From NCBI GenBank assembly GCA_016927855.1, contig JAFGLV010000049.1:1-64000 (forward strand): 64,000 nucleotides of DNA, given 5' to 3'. How positions within the stretch are numbered: position 1 is the stretch's first letter; every line of letters begins with the position of its first letter. A program made the position numbers and the translations under genes. Origin of the DNA: Sedimentisphaerales bacterium. GTDB taxonomy: Bacteria; Planctomycetota; Phycisphaerae; Sedimentisphaerales; Anaerobacaceae. This document shows positions 8,278 to 16,003 of the stretch, one piece after another. Below the pieces are notes generated by a model, which was given only the letters and a program-made list of their open reading frames with translations, was not told the origin of the DNA and made no database searches.

Positions 8278-9609
8278 CTACGGGGTCCACGTGGGAGTTT
8301 GCTGAATGGGCAGGCGCAGGCAGGCGCGGGAGCCTAAGCGATCGGGGTGAGGCTCCAGGGTGAGGTAGCCTCCGTGGACTTCCGCGATTTGGCGGCCCAG
8401 CGCCAGACCGATCCCTGAGCCGGTGGGCTTGGTGGTGTAGAACGGCACGAAGGGGTCCCTGGCGGAATCGAAGCCGGGACCGTCGTCATCCACCCAGAGA
8501 TAGAACAGCCCCTCCTCGACGTGCCAGCCGACCTCGACAGACCCATTCGGTTTGGCTTCGAGGCTGGCTTCGGCGGCGTTGGCAACCAAGTTGATGAGGA
8601 GCTGATCCAGTTGGCCCCGGTCCGCCTCGATGTCCATGTCGGGACCGGAGCGAACGCTGACACTGACGCGCTTTTCCAGGCTCGTGACGTGCTGGACCCA
8701 GGCCGGGACGTTCACGGTAGCGAACACTGGGTCGGGAAGGCGGGTCAGTCGGGAGTACGACGCGATGAAACGGCTCAGCTCTTCGGACCGCGAGGCGATG
8801 ATCTCCAGTCCCTCGCGAACATCTTCCTGCCACTGGCCTGAGCCGTCGTCCGCTACGCGAGCACGCAGCGTCTGGGCTACCGATTGGATCGGCGTCAGCG
8901 AGTTGTTGATCTCGTGGCGCAGAATCTGGATCAAGCGCTTCCACGCCAGGCGTTCCTCCTGGTGGAGGGTGCGCGTCAGATCGGACAAGAAGATCAGCGG
9001 GTGTGACAGGCCTTTCTCGCGGTAGGTAGTCCGGCGCAGTTCCCAGCGGCGTACGCCACTCGGCAGTGCCAGCTCCACCACGCGCGGTGTTGCTCCATCG
9101 AGACAACCCGCCAGGCCCAGTTCGCCTGCGGAGCGTCCGAGGATGTCCTGCTCGCTCTTGCCCAGCATCTGTTGGCCGCTGTCGTTGACCAGGCAGACCC
9201 GGCCTTCCTGGTCGCACCCGAACATCGCGACGTCGATTTGCGCCAGGGTCTTACGCAGCAGCGCGGTGGTCTCGACCGCGCCGAATCGCTGCTCCTGCAG
9301 CGAGCGGGCCAGCGCATTGACCTCCAGAACCAGTTCACCCAAGGCGTCATCACGCCGCGCGCCGCGCAAACGCAGCGAGAAGTCCTTCTCCCGCAAGGCC
9401 TCCAGCAGGTTCGAGAGCGTACGCAGGGGAAACGCCACTCGGCTCCTGAGCGCGAAGGCGAAACCGACCCAGGGCAAGACGACAAGGCCGGTCAAGGTGA
9501 TCCGTGTCTGCACAGAAAAGTCACCTGCCCAGATGAACCACAGCGCTACCACGACCGCCAGCAGCCCGCTGGCCAGCGCCCGGACCAGGATTTGCCGTTC
9601 GAATCTCAC
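8278..9609 (-). CDS. Sensor histidine kinase, NtrY/NtrB-like (443 aa)
   Basis: Membrane sensor kinase partnered with the NtrC-type regulator upstream. It has two membrane segments (about 10-30 and 38-58) with almost no periplasmic loop, so it may sense membrane or cytoplasmic cues. A HAMP-like linker (about 58-110) and a PAS domain (about 115-215) follow. The H-box is LRHEINNSLTPIQ with phosphorylated His232. The ATPase domain has the N-box VANAAEAS (Asn344), VDDDGPGF, FVPFYTTK and GSGIGLAL. The start is GTG 9609, one base after the regulator's TAA, so translation is probably coupled. Autophosphorylation on His232 and transfer to Asp75 of the regulator would follow from the family. Confidence 0.94.
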   Translation of the reverse strand: MRFERQILVRALASGLLAVVVALWFIWAGDFSVQTRITLTGLVVLPWVGFAFALRSRVAFPLRTLSNLLEALREKDFSLRLRGARRDDALGELVLEVNALARSLQEQRFGAVETTALLRKTLAQIDVAMFGCDQEGRVCLVNDSGQQMLGKSEQDILGRSAGELGLAGCLDGATPRVVELALPSGVRRWELRRTTYREKGLSHPLIFLSDLTRTLHQEERLAWKRLIQILRHEINNSLTPIQSVAQTLRARVADDGSGQWQEDVREGLEIIASRSEELSRFIASYSRLTRLPDPVFATVNVPAWVQHVTSLEKRVSVSVRSGPDMDIEADRGQLDQLLINLVANAAEASLEAKPNGSVEVGWHVEEGLFYLWVDDDGPGFDSARDPFVPFYTTKPTGSGIGLALGRQIAEVHGGYLTLEPHPDRLGSRACLRLPIQQTPTWTP

Positions 9610-9610
9610 C

Positions 9611-11032
9611 TTATTGTATCTGGTGCTTCTCCAGTCGCCGGTACAGGGCGGCGCGACTCAAGCCCAAAGCGTCCGCGGTTTTGCTGATATCGCCATCACA
9701 GCGGGACAGAGCCCTGCGGACGAGCCAGCCCTCTACCTGCTCCAGGGTCATTTCCTCGAACCGCGGTCCTGTTTCGCGGCTCTGGGGCAGGCCCAGATCG
9801 CCGGGGCGGATCAGCTCGCCTTGAGTCATCAACACGGCGCGCTCCACGGCATGGTCCAGCTCGCGCACGTTGCCGGGCCAGGGGTAGTCGCACAGCATCT
9901 GCGCCGCGGCCGTGTCGAAGCCTGTGACGGTCTTGCGATACTTGGCAACGTACCCGCGCAGGAAGTGCGCCGCCAGCAGCGGAATGTCCTCTCTGCGCTC
10001 CCTCAGCGGAGGTATGTGAATTTCTACCGTATTGAGCCGATACAGCAAATCCTGGCGGAACCGCCCTTCAGCAACGTCCGCAGTCAGATCGGCATTTGTC
10101 GCCGACAGGACGCGCACGTCTGCCCGGCAGGTCTTGGACGACCCGATCGGCTCGAACTCGCCGCTTTCGAGAACGCGCAGCAGCTTCGACTGCAGTTGAG
10201 GCGGGATGGTCGCGATCTCATCGAGAAAGAGCGTGCCGCCGTCGGCAAGTTTGAAGCGCCCCAGTCGGTCGCTCTTGGCGTCGGTGAACGCACCCGCCAC
10301 ATGGCCGAACAGCTCGCTCTCGAAGACAGTCTCCGGGATGCTGGCGGTGTTGACGGTGACCATGCTCTTGTCTTTGCGTGTGGAGATGCCATGCAGTGTC
10401 TGGGCGACGACCCCCTTGCCGGTGCCGTTTTCGCCGGTGATCAGGACGTTGGCGTCAGACGGTCCGACCCGCGCGATCTTATCCAGCACCGGACGCATGG
10501 CTGCGGATTCCGCAATCAGTGTATGACGGCTCTCGGCGCGCAGCAGTACGTTTTCCTGCTCGAGCTGCCGGCTGCGGCGCAAGGCTCGTCCGAGGTCGAT
10601 CTGTGTGCGCAGGATTGCCAGCAAGCGCTCGTTTTTCCAGGGTTTGGGCACGAAATCGCGAGCGCCGCGCCGCATGACCTCGACCGCCAGCTCGACGCTG
10701 CTCCAGGCGGTCATGACGACGACCGGGAGAGTGCTGTCAATCTTCTGGATCTCCGAGAGCAGGTCCAGCCCCTCCTGGCCGGAGGTATTGCCTCGCGCAT
10801 AGTTCATGTCCATCAGCACGGCGTCGAAGTCGGTGTTGCGGATGGCCTCGAGGATACCTGCGGCCGAGGAGGCCGTCTCAATGCGATAGCCTTCGGACTT
10901 GAGCAGCAGGCGCAAAGCCCTCAGCACATCGGGCTGGTCGTCGCCGATCAGGACCCTGATGGTCGAGTTGGTGTCGTGCGATGTCGCGTGTGCGTTCAAG
11001 GGACCCCTTTCGTCGGTCCGCCACCATGACAT
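9611..11032 (-). CDS. Sigma-54-dependent response regulator, NtrC family (473 aa)
   Basis: Receiver domain (about 25-140) with acidic pocket D31-D32, phosphoacceptor Asp75, Thr108 and Lys130; AAA+ domain (about 168-395) with Walker A GENGTGKG (200-207) and Walker B LFLDE; Fis-type HTH at the C-terminus (about 430-473). The sigma-54 contact loop reads GAFTDA (247-252) instead of GAFTGA. It should activate RpoN-dependent promoters, and perfect sites lie in front of this gene and of the adaptor operon. ATG 11032 is used here; TTG 10999 behind AAAGGGG is a possible shorter start just ahead of the receiver. An extended -10 promoter at 11066-11074 and the sigma-54 site suggest basal plus autoactivated expression. 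Confidence 0.95.
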   Translation of the reverse strand: MSWWRTDERGPLNAHATSHDTNSTIRVLIGDDQPDVLRALRLLLKSEGYRIETASSAAGILEAIRNTDFDAVLMDMNYARGNTSGQEGLDLLSEIQKIDSTLPVVVMTAWSSVELAVEVMRRGARDFVPKPWKNERLLAILRTQIDLGRALRRSRQLEQENVLLRAESRHTLIAESAAMRPVLDKIARVGPSDANVLITGENGTGKGVVAQTLHGISTRKDKSMVTVNTASIPETVFESELFGHVAGAFTDAKSDRLGRFKLADGGTLFLDEIATIPPQLQSKLLRVLESGEFEPIGSSKTCRADVRVLSATNADLTADVAEGRFRQDLLYRLNTVEIHIPPLRERREDIPLLAAHFLRGYVAKYRKTVTGFDTAAAQMLCDYPWPGNVRELDHAVERAVLMTQGELIRPGDLGLPQSRETGPRFEEMTLEQVEGWLVRRALSRCDGDISKTADALGLSRAALYRRLEKHQIQ

Positions 11033-11065
11033 GGACGCCTGCGGCCATTCATCCGGCGGGAACCG

Positions 11066-11074
11066 ATTATATCA
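11066..11074 (-). promoter_or_regulatory. Extended -10 housekeeping promoter for the regulator
   Basis: The minus strand reads TGATATAAT, a perfect extended -10 (TGn plus TATAAT). The -35 region is weak. It would start transcription about 25-30 nt before ATG 11032 and give basal expression. Confidence 0.5.
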
Positions 11075-11123
11075 GAAGAACAACTGCCAGACCACGTGGG
11101 AGCCGATCCACGCAGAGGCCTTG

Positions 11124-11139
11124 AGCAAGCGGCGTGCCA
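11124..11139 (-). promoter_or_regulatory. Sigma-54 (-24/-12) promoter of the two-component genes
   Basis: The minus strand reads TGGCACGCCGCTTGCT, a full match to TGGCACG-N4-TTGCW and 15/16 identical to the export-operon site at 7623-7638. The predicted start is about 80 nt before the regulator ATG. Confidence 0.85.
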
Positions 11140-11228
11140 CGAACGGGGCACGCTACCGTCCGTGATGACGCCCTTGCCCAGGCGCGCATCGACAGCCCAC
11201 GAACCACATGGCCGATTCTGCCCGCGGT

Positions 11229-11250
11229 GCGCCCGAAAACGAACAGACGC
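11229..11250 (-). promoter_or_regulatory. Probable enhancer (UAS), second copy
   Basis: GCGCCCGAAA, four bases, ACAGACGC: the same 22-bp element as at 7743-7764 with three mismatches, all in the centre. It is about 100 bp upstream of the 11124-11139 promoter, between the araC-like stop and the promoter. This conservation outside coding sequence is the main evidence for autoregulation. Confidence 0.65.
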
Positions 11251-11260
11251 CAGGCACCGG

Positions 11261-12193
11261 CTACCGCGAGCCGAGTTCCAGCCGCCGGGTGGACTGGCGA
11301 TACTGTCTGGGCGTCGCACCCATCCTCTTCTTGAACTGCCGGTGGAAGTAGTAGACGTTGGCGAAGCCGACGCGCTGGGCGATCTCGTAGCAGCGCAGCG
11401 ACGTGAAACGCAACAGCCTCCGCGCCGCTTCGAACCGCAGGTCCTGCTGATAGGCCAGCGGGGAAACGCGAAAGGACCGCTTGAAGGTCCGAAAAAGATG
11501 ACCCTTGGAACAGTGGGACATTGAGGCCAGGTCTTCAGCACTGATGGCTTCGGCATAATGTTCGTCAATGTATTGCCTGACGCGAAGGATGGGGTGGTTC
11601 TGGCCTACGGTGGCGCCTGGGACGGCCTCGGTGTAGCAGTGGGCGGTGATGACATCGAACACGTTGGCCAGAGCGCGGCAGGCATAGTAATCGGACATCG
11701 CCGAAGGGCTCTGAAGATAGTCCACGATCTGGATCATGATGATCACCAGCTCCTGGGTGACGTCCCGAGGCAGGTGGGGCGCGTCGTGGAGATGGCCTGC
11801 GGTCCCGGTGTAGGCATTCAGAATCTGCACAAACGGCAATGTCAGCGCCTTTCCGCTCTGGGTGGTGAAGGAAAAGGTGATCTCGGAATATACACTGGAG
11901 CGGCGCACGCTGACGAAGTCATGGGGTTGGCCGGGCGAGACGATAACGAGCATGCCGGGCTCGGCCTGGTATTGGCGACCGCACTTGACGTACGAGCCGG
12001 AAGATTGCGTATAAAGCACGATATGGTAGAGATCGTGCGTGTGTTCGTGAAACGTCCTGACGTCCCCGACCGGGCGGTCCTGATCGATCGCCGCGTGCAG
12101 AAAGGTCGGGTAGTATGCCTGGCCCTCATGGAGAATCATCAGGGTCTGGGGAGTGCCCTCATGGCGCGGTTGAGTCTGGAGAAACCGTCGCAT
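11261..12193 (-). CDS. AraC-family transcriptional regulator (310 aa)
   Basis: The N-terminal cupin/jelly-roll ligand domain (about 15-170) has the histidine-rich strand FHEHTHDLYHIVLY and GMLVIVSPGQPHDF, typical of sugar-binding AraC_binding domains. The C-terminal double HTH (about 205-305) has DLASMSHCSKGHLFRTFKR and the family signature EIAQRVGFANVYYFHRQFKK with MGATPRQYR. It is probably a sugar-responsive activator. Just upstream of its start, reading away from it, is a direct-repeat operator with 21-bp spacing, repeated 440 bp further on. The divergent targets are the 12435 ORF and the secreted protein at 12903. The ligand is unknown; neighbouring secreted carbohydrate-binding proteins suggest a polysaccharide breakdown product. 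Confidence 0.93.
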   Translation of the reverse strand: MRRFLQTQPRHEGTPQTLMILHEGQAYYPTFLHAAIDQDRPVGDVRTFHEHTHDLYHIVLYTQSSGSYVKCGRQYQAEPGMLVIVSPGQPHDFVSVRRSSVYSEITFSFTTQSGKALTLPFVQILNAYTGTAGHLHDAPHLPRDVTQELVIIMIQIVDYLQSPSAMSDYYACRALANVFDVITAHCYTEAVPGATVGQNHPILRVRQYIDEHYAEAISAEDLASMSHCSKGHLFRTFKRSFRVSPLAYQQDLRFEAARRLLRFTSLRCYEIAQRVGFANVYYFHRQFKKRMGATPRQYRQSTRRLELGSR

Positions 12194-12203
12194 ATATCAC
12201 CAT

Positions 12204-12260
12204 CGTGCAAAAAATTGCCATCTTCGTGCATTTTTCGCGGCCTGCTTGGTGTATGATAAT
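12204..12260 (+). promoter_or_regulatory. AraC-type operator and promoter, copy 1
   Basis: Half-sites CGTGCAAAAA (from 12204) and CGTGCATTTTT (from 12225) are direct repeats exactly 21 bp apart, the AraC half-site spacing. TGTATGATAAT (12250-12260) is a good extended -10. The downstream half-site overlaps the -35 position, the class II activator layout. It would drive rightward transcription towards 12435. Confidence 0.7.
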
Positions 12261-12434
12261 GACGAAAGGTCAGTGTCTGCAACCCAGTAGTGCCGTCAGG
12301 TCGCGCTGGGGCCGGCCTGCACGCAGTTGCCGGGTGGGCACGCCGGCCGAGTCCATCGAGCGCAGCCTGACGGATGGGTGACCACTTGCGCCATATCCGA
12401 GGTTCGATCCATTCCCGCTGTCGGGAGGGGCAGA

Positions 12435-12551
12435 ATGAGAACGAGGGCATTCACGCTGATCGAGTTGCTGGTGGTGATCGCGATCATTTCCGTGCTGTTT
12501 GCGATTATCGTGCCGGCATTGAACCTGGCCAAACACAAGGTCGGCCGATGA
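12435..12551 (+). CDS. Very short prepilin-like ORF (38 aa), possibly a truncated gene
   Basis: The peptide begins MRTRAFTLIELLVVIAIIS, a perfect type IV prepilin/pseudopilin leader and hydrophobic helix with the FTLIE processing site, but stops after 38 residues (...LAKHKVGR). Normal members run on for 100-250 residues. It has a strong ribosome site (GGGAGGGG, 4 nt before ATG) and lies behind operator-promoter copy 1. It is either the remnant of a pseudopilin or a genuine miniprotein. The next 350 bases do not continue the frame. Confidence 0.6.
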   Translation: MRTRAFTLIELLVVIAIISVLFAIIVPALNLAKHKVGR

Positions 12552-12902
12552 CAGCTCTCGCGGTCTGGCGGCGGGGCTTTGCCTGCGCAGGTGCAGGGGC
12601 CAGGAGGGTACGCCACCATGGCAGAAGAGGCCGATGTTACGATCGTGCAACAAAACATCATTTCTATGCATTTTTTCACCCCTCGTACTGTACGATAATG
12701 CAAGATGGTTGGGTTTTTGTGTAGTCGCCGGAGCATGGGTATGCACGGATACCTTTTGGCTTGCCTGTTTGGAGAGGGTCTCAACCGGGTGCCCCCCACC
12801 CCCGTGACGCGGCGCGGCATTTGCCGACACCGGCTACGGAATGGGTACGCCGCACAGACAATTTCGATCCCGATACGCTTTGGGCAAGGAAAGGAGAGCA
12901 CG
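12552..12902. other. Intergenic leader with second AraC-type promoter
   Basis: This stretch carries operator-promoter copy 2 (12644-12699) and a leader of about 200 nt before ATG 12903. A longer frame upstream of 12903 is open but has no signal-like N-terminus, so it is treated as leader. No other gene or clear terminator was seen. Confidence 0.6.
12644..12699 (+). promoter_or_regulatory. AraC-type operator and promoter, copy 2
   Basis: Half-sites CGTGCAACAAAA (from 12644) and TATGCATTTTTT (from 12665) are again 21 bp apart. TGTACGATAAT (12689-12699) is the -10. The layout matches copy 1 within one base of spacing. It is the likely promoter of the secreted protein gene at 12903. Confidence 0.7.
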
Positions 12903-15653
12903 ATGAAGAACGCAACAGGGTGTGTGGTTTTGTGTTTGCTGGCTTGGTTTGGCACCGCGCAGGCTCAGAGCCTGAAGATCGACTTCGGTGTAACCGGCAG
13001 CCCCGTGGAAACCGATTTTCAGGCCTATACCGCAACCCACGAGGTGGCCAACACGTTTACGCCCCAATCGTTCGAGGCATTTGGCACCACGATTACGGTG
13101 GCCCTGACATGGCCGAGTGGTCCCGAGAATACGGCGATGCAGATGTTTGACCGGACGACCGATGGTCGGTACGCCTACACCGGCGAGCACGGCGACCTCC
13201 TGCGAGACTGGACCGGCACGGATGGTCGCGTGGCCAATGCCAATCCCTTGGTCTTGACTCTGAGCGGTCTGCCCAAGGGGAACTACTCCTGGTTGTCCTA
13301 TCACCATGACGGAATAGATCAAACCGGTGTGTTTTCCGCGACGGTTCACGGCGGAGCAGGTACGGTCACCACCGCGGACCTGCCCATTACGAATTCAGCG
13401 GGAGGGGACAACATCACTGACTTTGCGTCCGTTGCCACGTTCGCGACGGAGTTTACGAGCAACGGTCAAGATGACGTGGTCTTTGAGTTCACGCTCACCT
13501 CTTCCTCGGCTACCTTGACCACCGCTTTCTTTGTAATGAATGGTCTTGAGATTGAGTTACTGTCCGCTCTGAACGTGGCTCAAAACCCCAACCCGAGCGA
13601 TGGGCAGACCGATGTCTCTCGCGATATCGTGCTGAGCTGGACGCCTATGGACGTCAGCGTGACCCATGACGTGTATTTCGGGCAGAGCCGGGAGGATGTC
13701 AACGCCGCCGGCCCTTCTGGCGCCGCAGGTGTTCACGTCAGTCCGGGTCAGGATGCCAATCTGTTCGATCCCGGACGGCTGGAATTTGGCACAACCTATT
13801 ATTGGCGTGTCGATGAAGTCAACGCAACGCCGGACAAAACTGTCTTCAAAGGCGATGTGTGGAGCTTCACAATCGAGCCACTCTACTATACGGTCGAGGA
13901 TGTCACGGCGATAGTGTCAGTGCCCACCGCCGCCGGGTCGGGCGGACCCGAGGTCATCGTCGATGGCTCCGGCCTGATCGACGGCTTGCACGGCACCGTA
14001 GACGGTACCATGTGGTCGGGCAAGGGAGCTGAAGGCGATCCGGTCTGGCTGCAATTCGATTTCGACCGCGTCTACAAGCTTTATGGAATGCTCGTCTGGA
14101 ACTACAACGGCCAGTTCGAGTACATCCTTGGCTTCGGCCTCAAAGACGTGACCATCGAGTATGCCACGGAGCCGAACGAGTGGATAACTCTCGACGATTA
14201 CGAATTGACCAGGGGTACCAACCTGCCCGACTATGCCGGCCAGCAGATTGACTTGGGCGGCCTGGCGGCGCGTTCGATCCGGATCAACGTCAACAGCACC
14301 CACTCCGGCGGTCTGCAAACAGGTCTCAGCGAGATCCGGTTCCTGTACAAGCCGGTGGTCGCCAGCGAGCCTCAGCCGGCTGACGGTCAGACCGAGGTCG
14401 ATATCAACACCACGCTGACCTGGCGGCCTGGGCGCGAAGCGGCCTCGCACCAGGTTCATCTTGGCGCCGACAGCAATGCGGTGGCCGACGGTGCCGCCTT
14501 GCTCGATACCGTCGCGGCCAACGCCTACGCGCTGCCGACGCTTGACCTGGGGACGACCTACTACTGGAAGATCGTCGAAGTCAACGAGGCCGAGACACCT
14601 GCGACCTGGGCAAGCGATGTCTGGAGCTTCTCCACGCCGGAGTACTTTGTGGTCGACGACTTTGAGGATTATACCGACGACACCGGCGAAGAGATATTCT
14701 CGACTTGGGCGGATGGCTACAACGACAACAGCAACGGCTCACAGGTCGGCCACGATACCCCGCCTTACGCCGAAGAGACGATCGTCCACAGCGGCGGCCA
14801 GGCTATGCCTCTGCGTTACGGCCAGGACGGCGCGACAACCTCCGAGGCCACCATGACTCTGCCTGTCGCAGAAGACTGGGCACGCGGCGGCGCGACCACG
14901 CTGGTCGTGCATTTCTACGGCGACATCAGCAACTCGCCCGTGCAGCTCTACGTCAAGATCAACGGCACAAAGGTCCAGTACCACGACAACAGTGCATTGA
15001 CGAAACCATGGTGGACCCAGTGGAATATCGATCTGGCATCCATTCCTGGCGGCGTGAAGGCGGTCGGTGCGCTGGCCATCGGTGTTTCCGGATCGGGCAC
15101 GGGTACGCTGTATGTCGACGATATCCGACTGTACAAATCCGCTCCTGCCGGGGCAACAGAGCAGTTGTGGACAGAGGCGGAGTCGGCGACAGCGCTGCCG
15201 GCGCCGTGGACGACGACGGATGAGCCTCTGGCGTCGGGCGGCAAGTACGTCATGGCGCCGTCGACGGCTACGGCCAGCACCACGAACCCGTCAACGACCG
15301 ACGTTGCCACCTATACCTTCACCGTAGCCGGCGGCCAATACAGACTCTGGTTCCGCCTCGGTCCTGTCATTGGCTATGACAACGACTCGTTCTGGGTGCG
15401 CATCGCGGATGCGACGTCGATGGATCCGACGGGTAATGCGGACAATCCAGGCTGGGTAAGGGTCAACGGTTTGGCCGGTCAGGCCGGCGCTGATACCTGG
15501 CATTGGGGCTGGGTATGGGATGACGAGCACGGGAGTCAGCAAGTAACGTTCACACTCCCGGCCGGTACGCATACCTTGGAGGTCAGTTACCGGGAACTCG
15601 AAGTCCCGCTGGACTTGATCCTTATCACCAACGACCTGGAACTGCAACGCTGA
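12903..15653 (+). CDS. Large secreted multidomain carbohydrate-binding-type protein (916 aa)
   Basis: Signal peptide cleaved after GTAQA (residue 21). An N-terminal domain (about 23-215, starting LKIDFGVTGSPVE and including DWTGTD.RV and YHHDGIDQTGVF) is shared with the protein at 16004. Next are a fibronectin-like module (about 220-325, ending YYWRVDEVN), a discoidin/F5-8-type C module (about 330-480), a second fibronectin-like module (about 485-580, ending YYWKIVEVNE), a jelly-roll domain starting EYFVVDDFEDY (about 582-755), and a C-terminal beta domain (about 760-916). No catalytic domain is recognisable, so a binding or surface role is inferred. Start ATG 12903 follows AAGGAAAGGAG. It is probably AraC-regulated through 12644-12699. 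Confidence 0.88.
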   Translation: MKNATGCVVLCLLAWFGTAQAQSLKIDFGVTGSPVETDFQAYTATHEVANTFTPQSFEAFGTTITVALTWPSGPENTAMQMFDRTTDGRYAYTGEHGDLLRDWTGTDGRVANANPLVLTLSGLPKGNYSWLSYHHDGIDQTGVFSATVHGGAGTVTTADLPITNSAGGDNITDFASVATFATEFTSNGQDDVVFEFTLTSSSATLTTAFFVMNGLEIELLSALNVAQNPNPSDGQTDVSRDIVLSWTPMDVSVTHDVYFGQSREDVNAAGPSGAAGVHVSPGQDANLFDPGRLEFGTTYYWRVDEVNATPDKTVFKGDVWSFTIEPLYYTVEDVTAIVSVPTAAGSGGPEVIVDGSGLIDGLHGTVDGTMWSGKGAEGDPVWLQFDFDRVYKLYGMLVWNYNGQFEYILGFGLKDVTIEYATEPNEWITLDDYELTRGTNLPDYAGQQIDLGGLAARSIRINVNSTHSGGLQTGLSEIRFLYKPVVASEPQPADGQTEVDINTTLTWRPGREAASHQVHLGADSNAVADGAALLDTVAANAYALPTLDLGTTYYWKIVEVNEAETPATWASDVWSFSTPEYFVVDDFEDYTDDTGEEIFSTWADGYNDNSNGSQVGHDTPPYAEETIVHSGGQAMPLRYGQDGATTSEATMTLPVAEDWARGGATTLVVHFYGDISNSPVQLYVKINGTKVQYHDNSALTKPWWTQWNIDLASIPGGVKAVGALAIGVSGSGTGTLYVDDIRLYKSAPAGATEQLWTEAESATALPAPWTTTDEPLASGGKYVMAPSTATASTTNPSTTDVATYTFTVAGGQYRLWFRLGPVIGYDNDSFWVRIADATSMDPTGNADNPGWVRVNGLAGQAGADTWHWGWVWDDEHGSQQVTFTLPAGTHTLEVSYRELEVPLDLILITNDLELQR

Positions 15654-15662
15654 GAAACGCAT

Positions 15663-15889
15663 CTGCCCACCGCGACGTGGGTCAACGACGACCAGTGGCA
15701 TCGCGTGGCGATGACGACGGAGGTTCCGACCAGCCGATGGCGAAATTGAGCATGGGTGTCCTGAGAGACGAAGACCTGGTGCGCTATTGGCCCGGCGCGC
15801 TCGACGAGGCCTATCTTTACACGCGTCCGCTGTCGCAAGCGGAGGTCGCGTGGCTGGCCGGACGGACGCAGCCGTTCAATACGCCGTGA
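15663..15889 (+). pseudogene. LamG/concanavalin-like domain remnant, frameshifted
   Basis: In one frame 15663-15749 reads LPTATWVNDDQWHRVAMTT then hits a stop. In another frame 15757-15889 reads GVLRDEDLVRYWPGALDEAY, then YLYTRPLSQAEVAWLAG. Together these are the central strand and C-terminal end of a LamG-type (concanavalin-like) domain (W.DDQWH.VA.T ... G.LDE..LY.R.LS.AE). The middle is degraded and the frame is broken. It is probably the tail of a lost gene or of an ancestor of the 12903 protein. Confidence 0.65.
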
Positions 15890-16003
15890 CTCGGCGCGTC
15901 TCTGTATTGAGTTCTTCATTGAAGTTCTGGCGGGGCTCATGTTCACCCGGACATGAGCCTCGCTGTTATCTGGCGGGACCGCCGACAGGCGGAATCCTCG
16001 AAC

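Noticed and set aside
6144-11029. Long plus-strand frames opposite the adaptor, kinase and regulator (6144-7589, 9143-11029)
   Set aside because: They are antisense shadows of GC-rich genes with strong family motifs on the minus strand; the shadow products have no coherent domains.
12705-12902. Longer start for the 12903 secreted protein
   Set aside because: The 66 extra residues are not signal-like, and ATG 12903 has AAAGGAG and a typical signal peptide.
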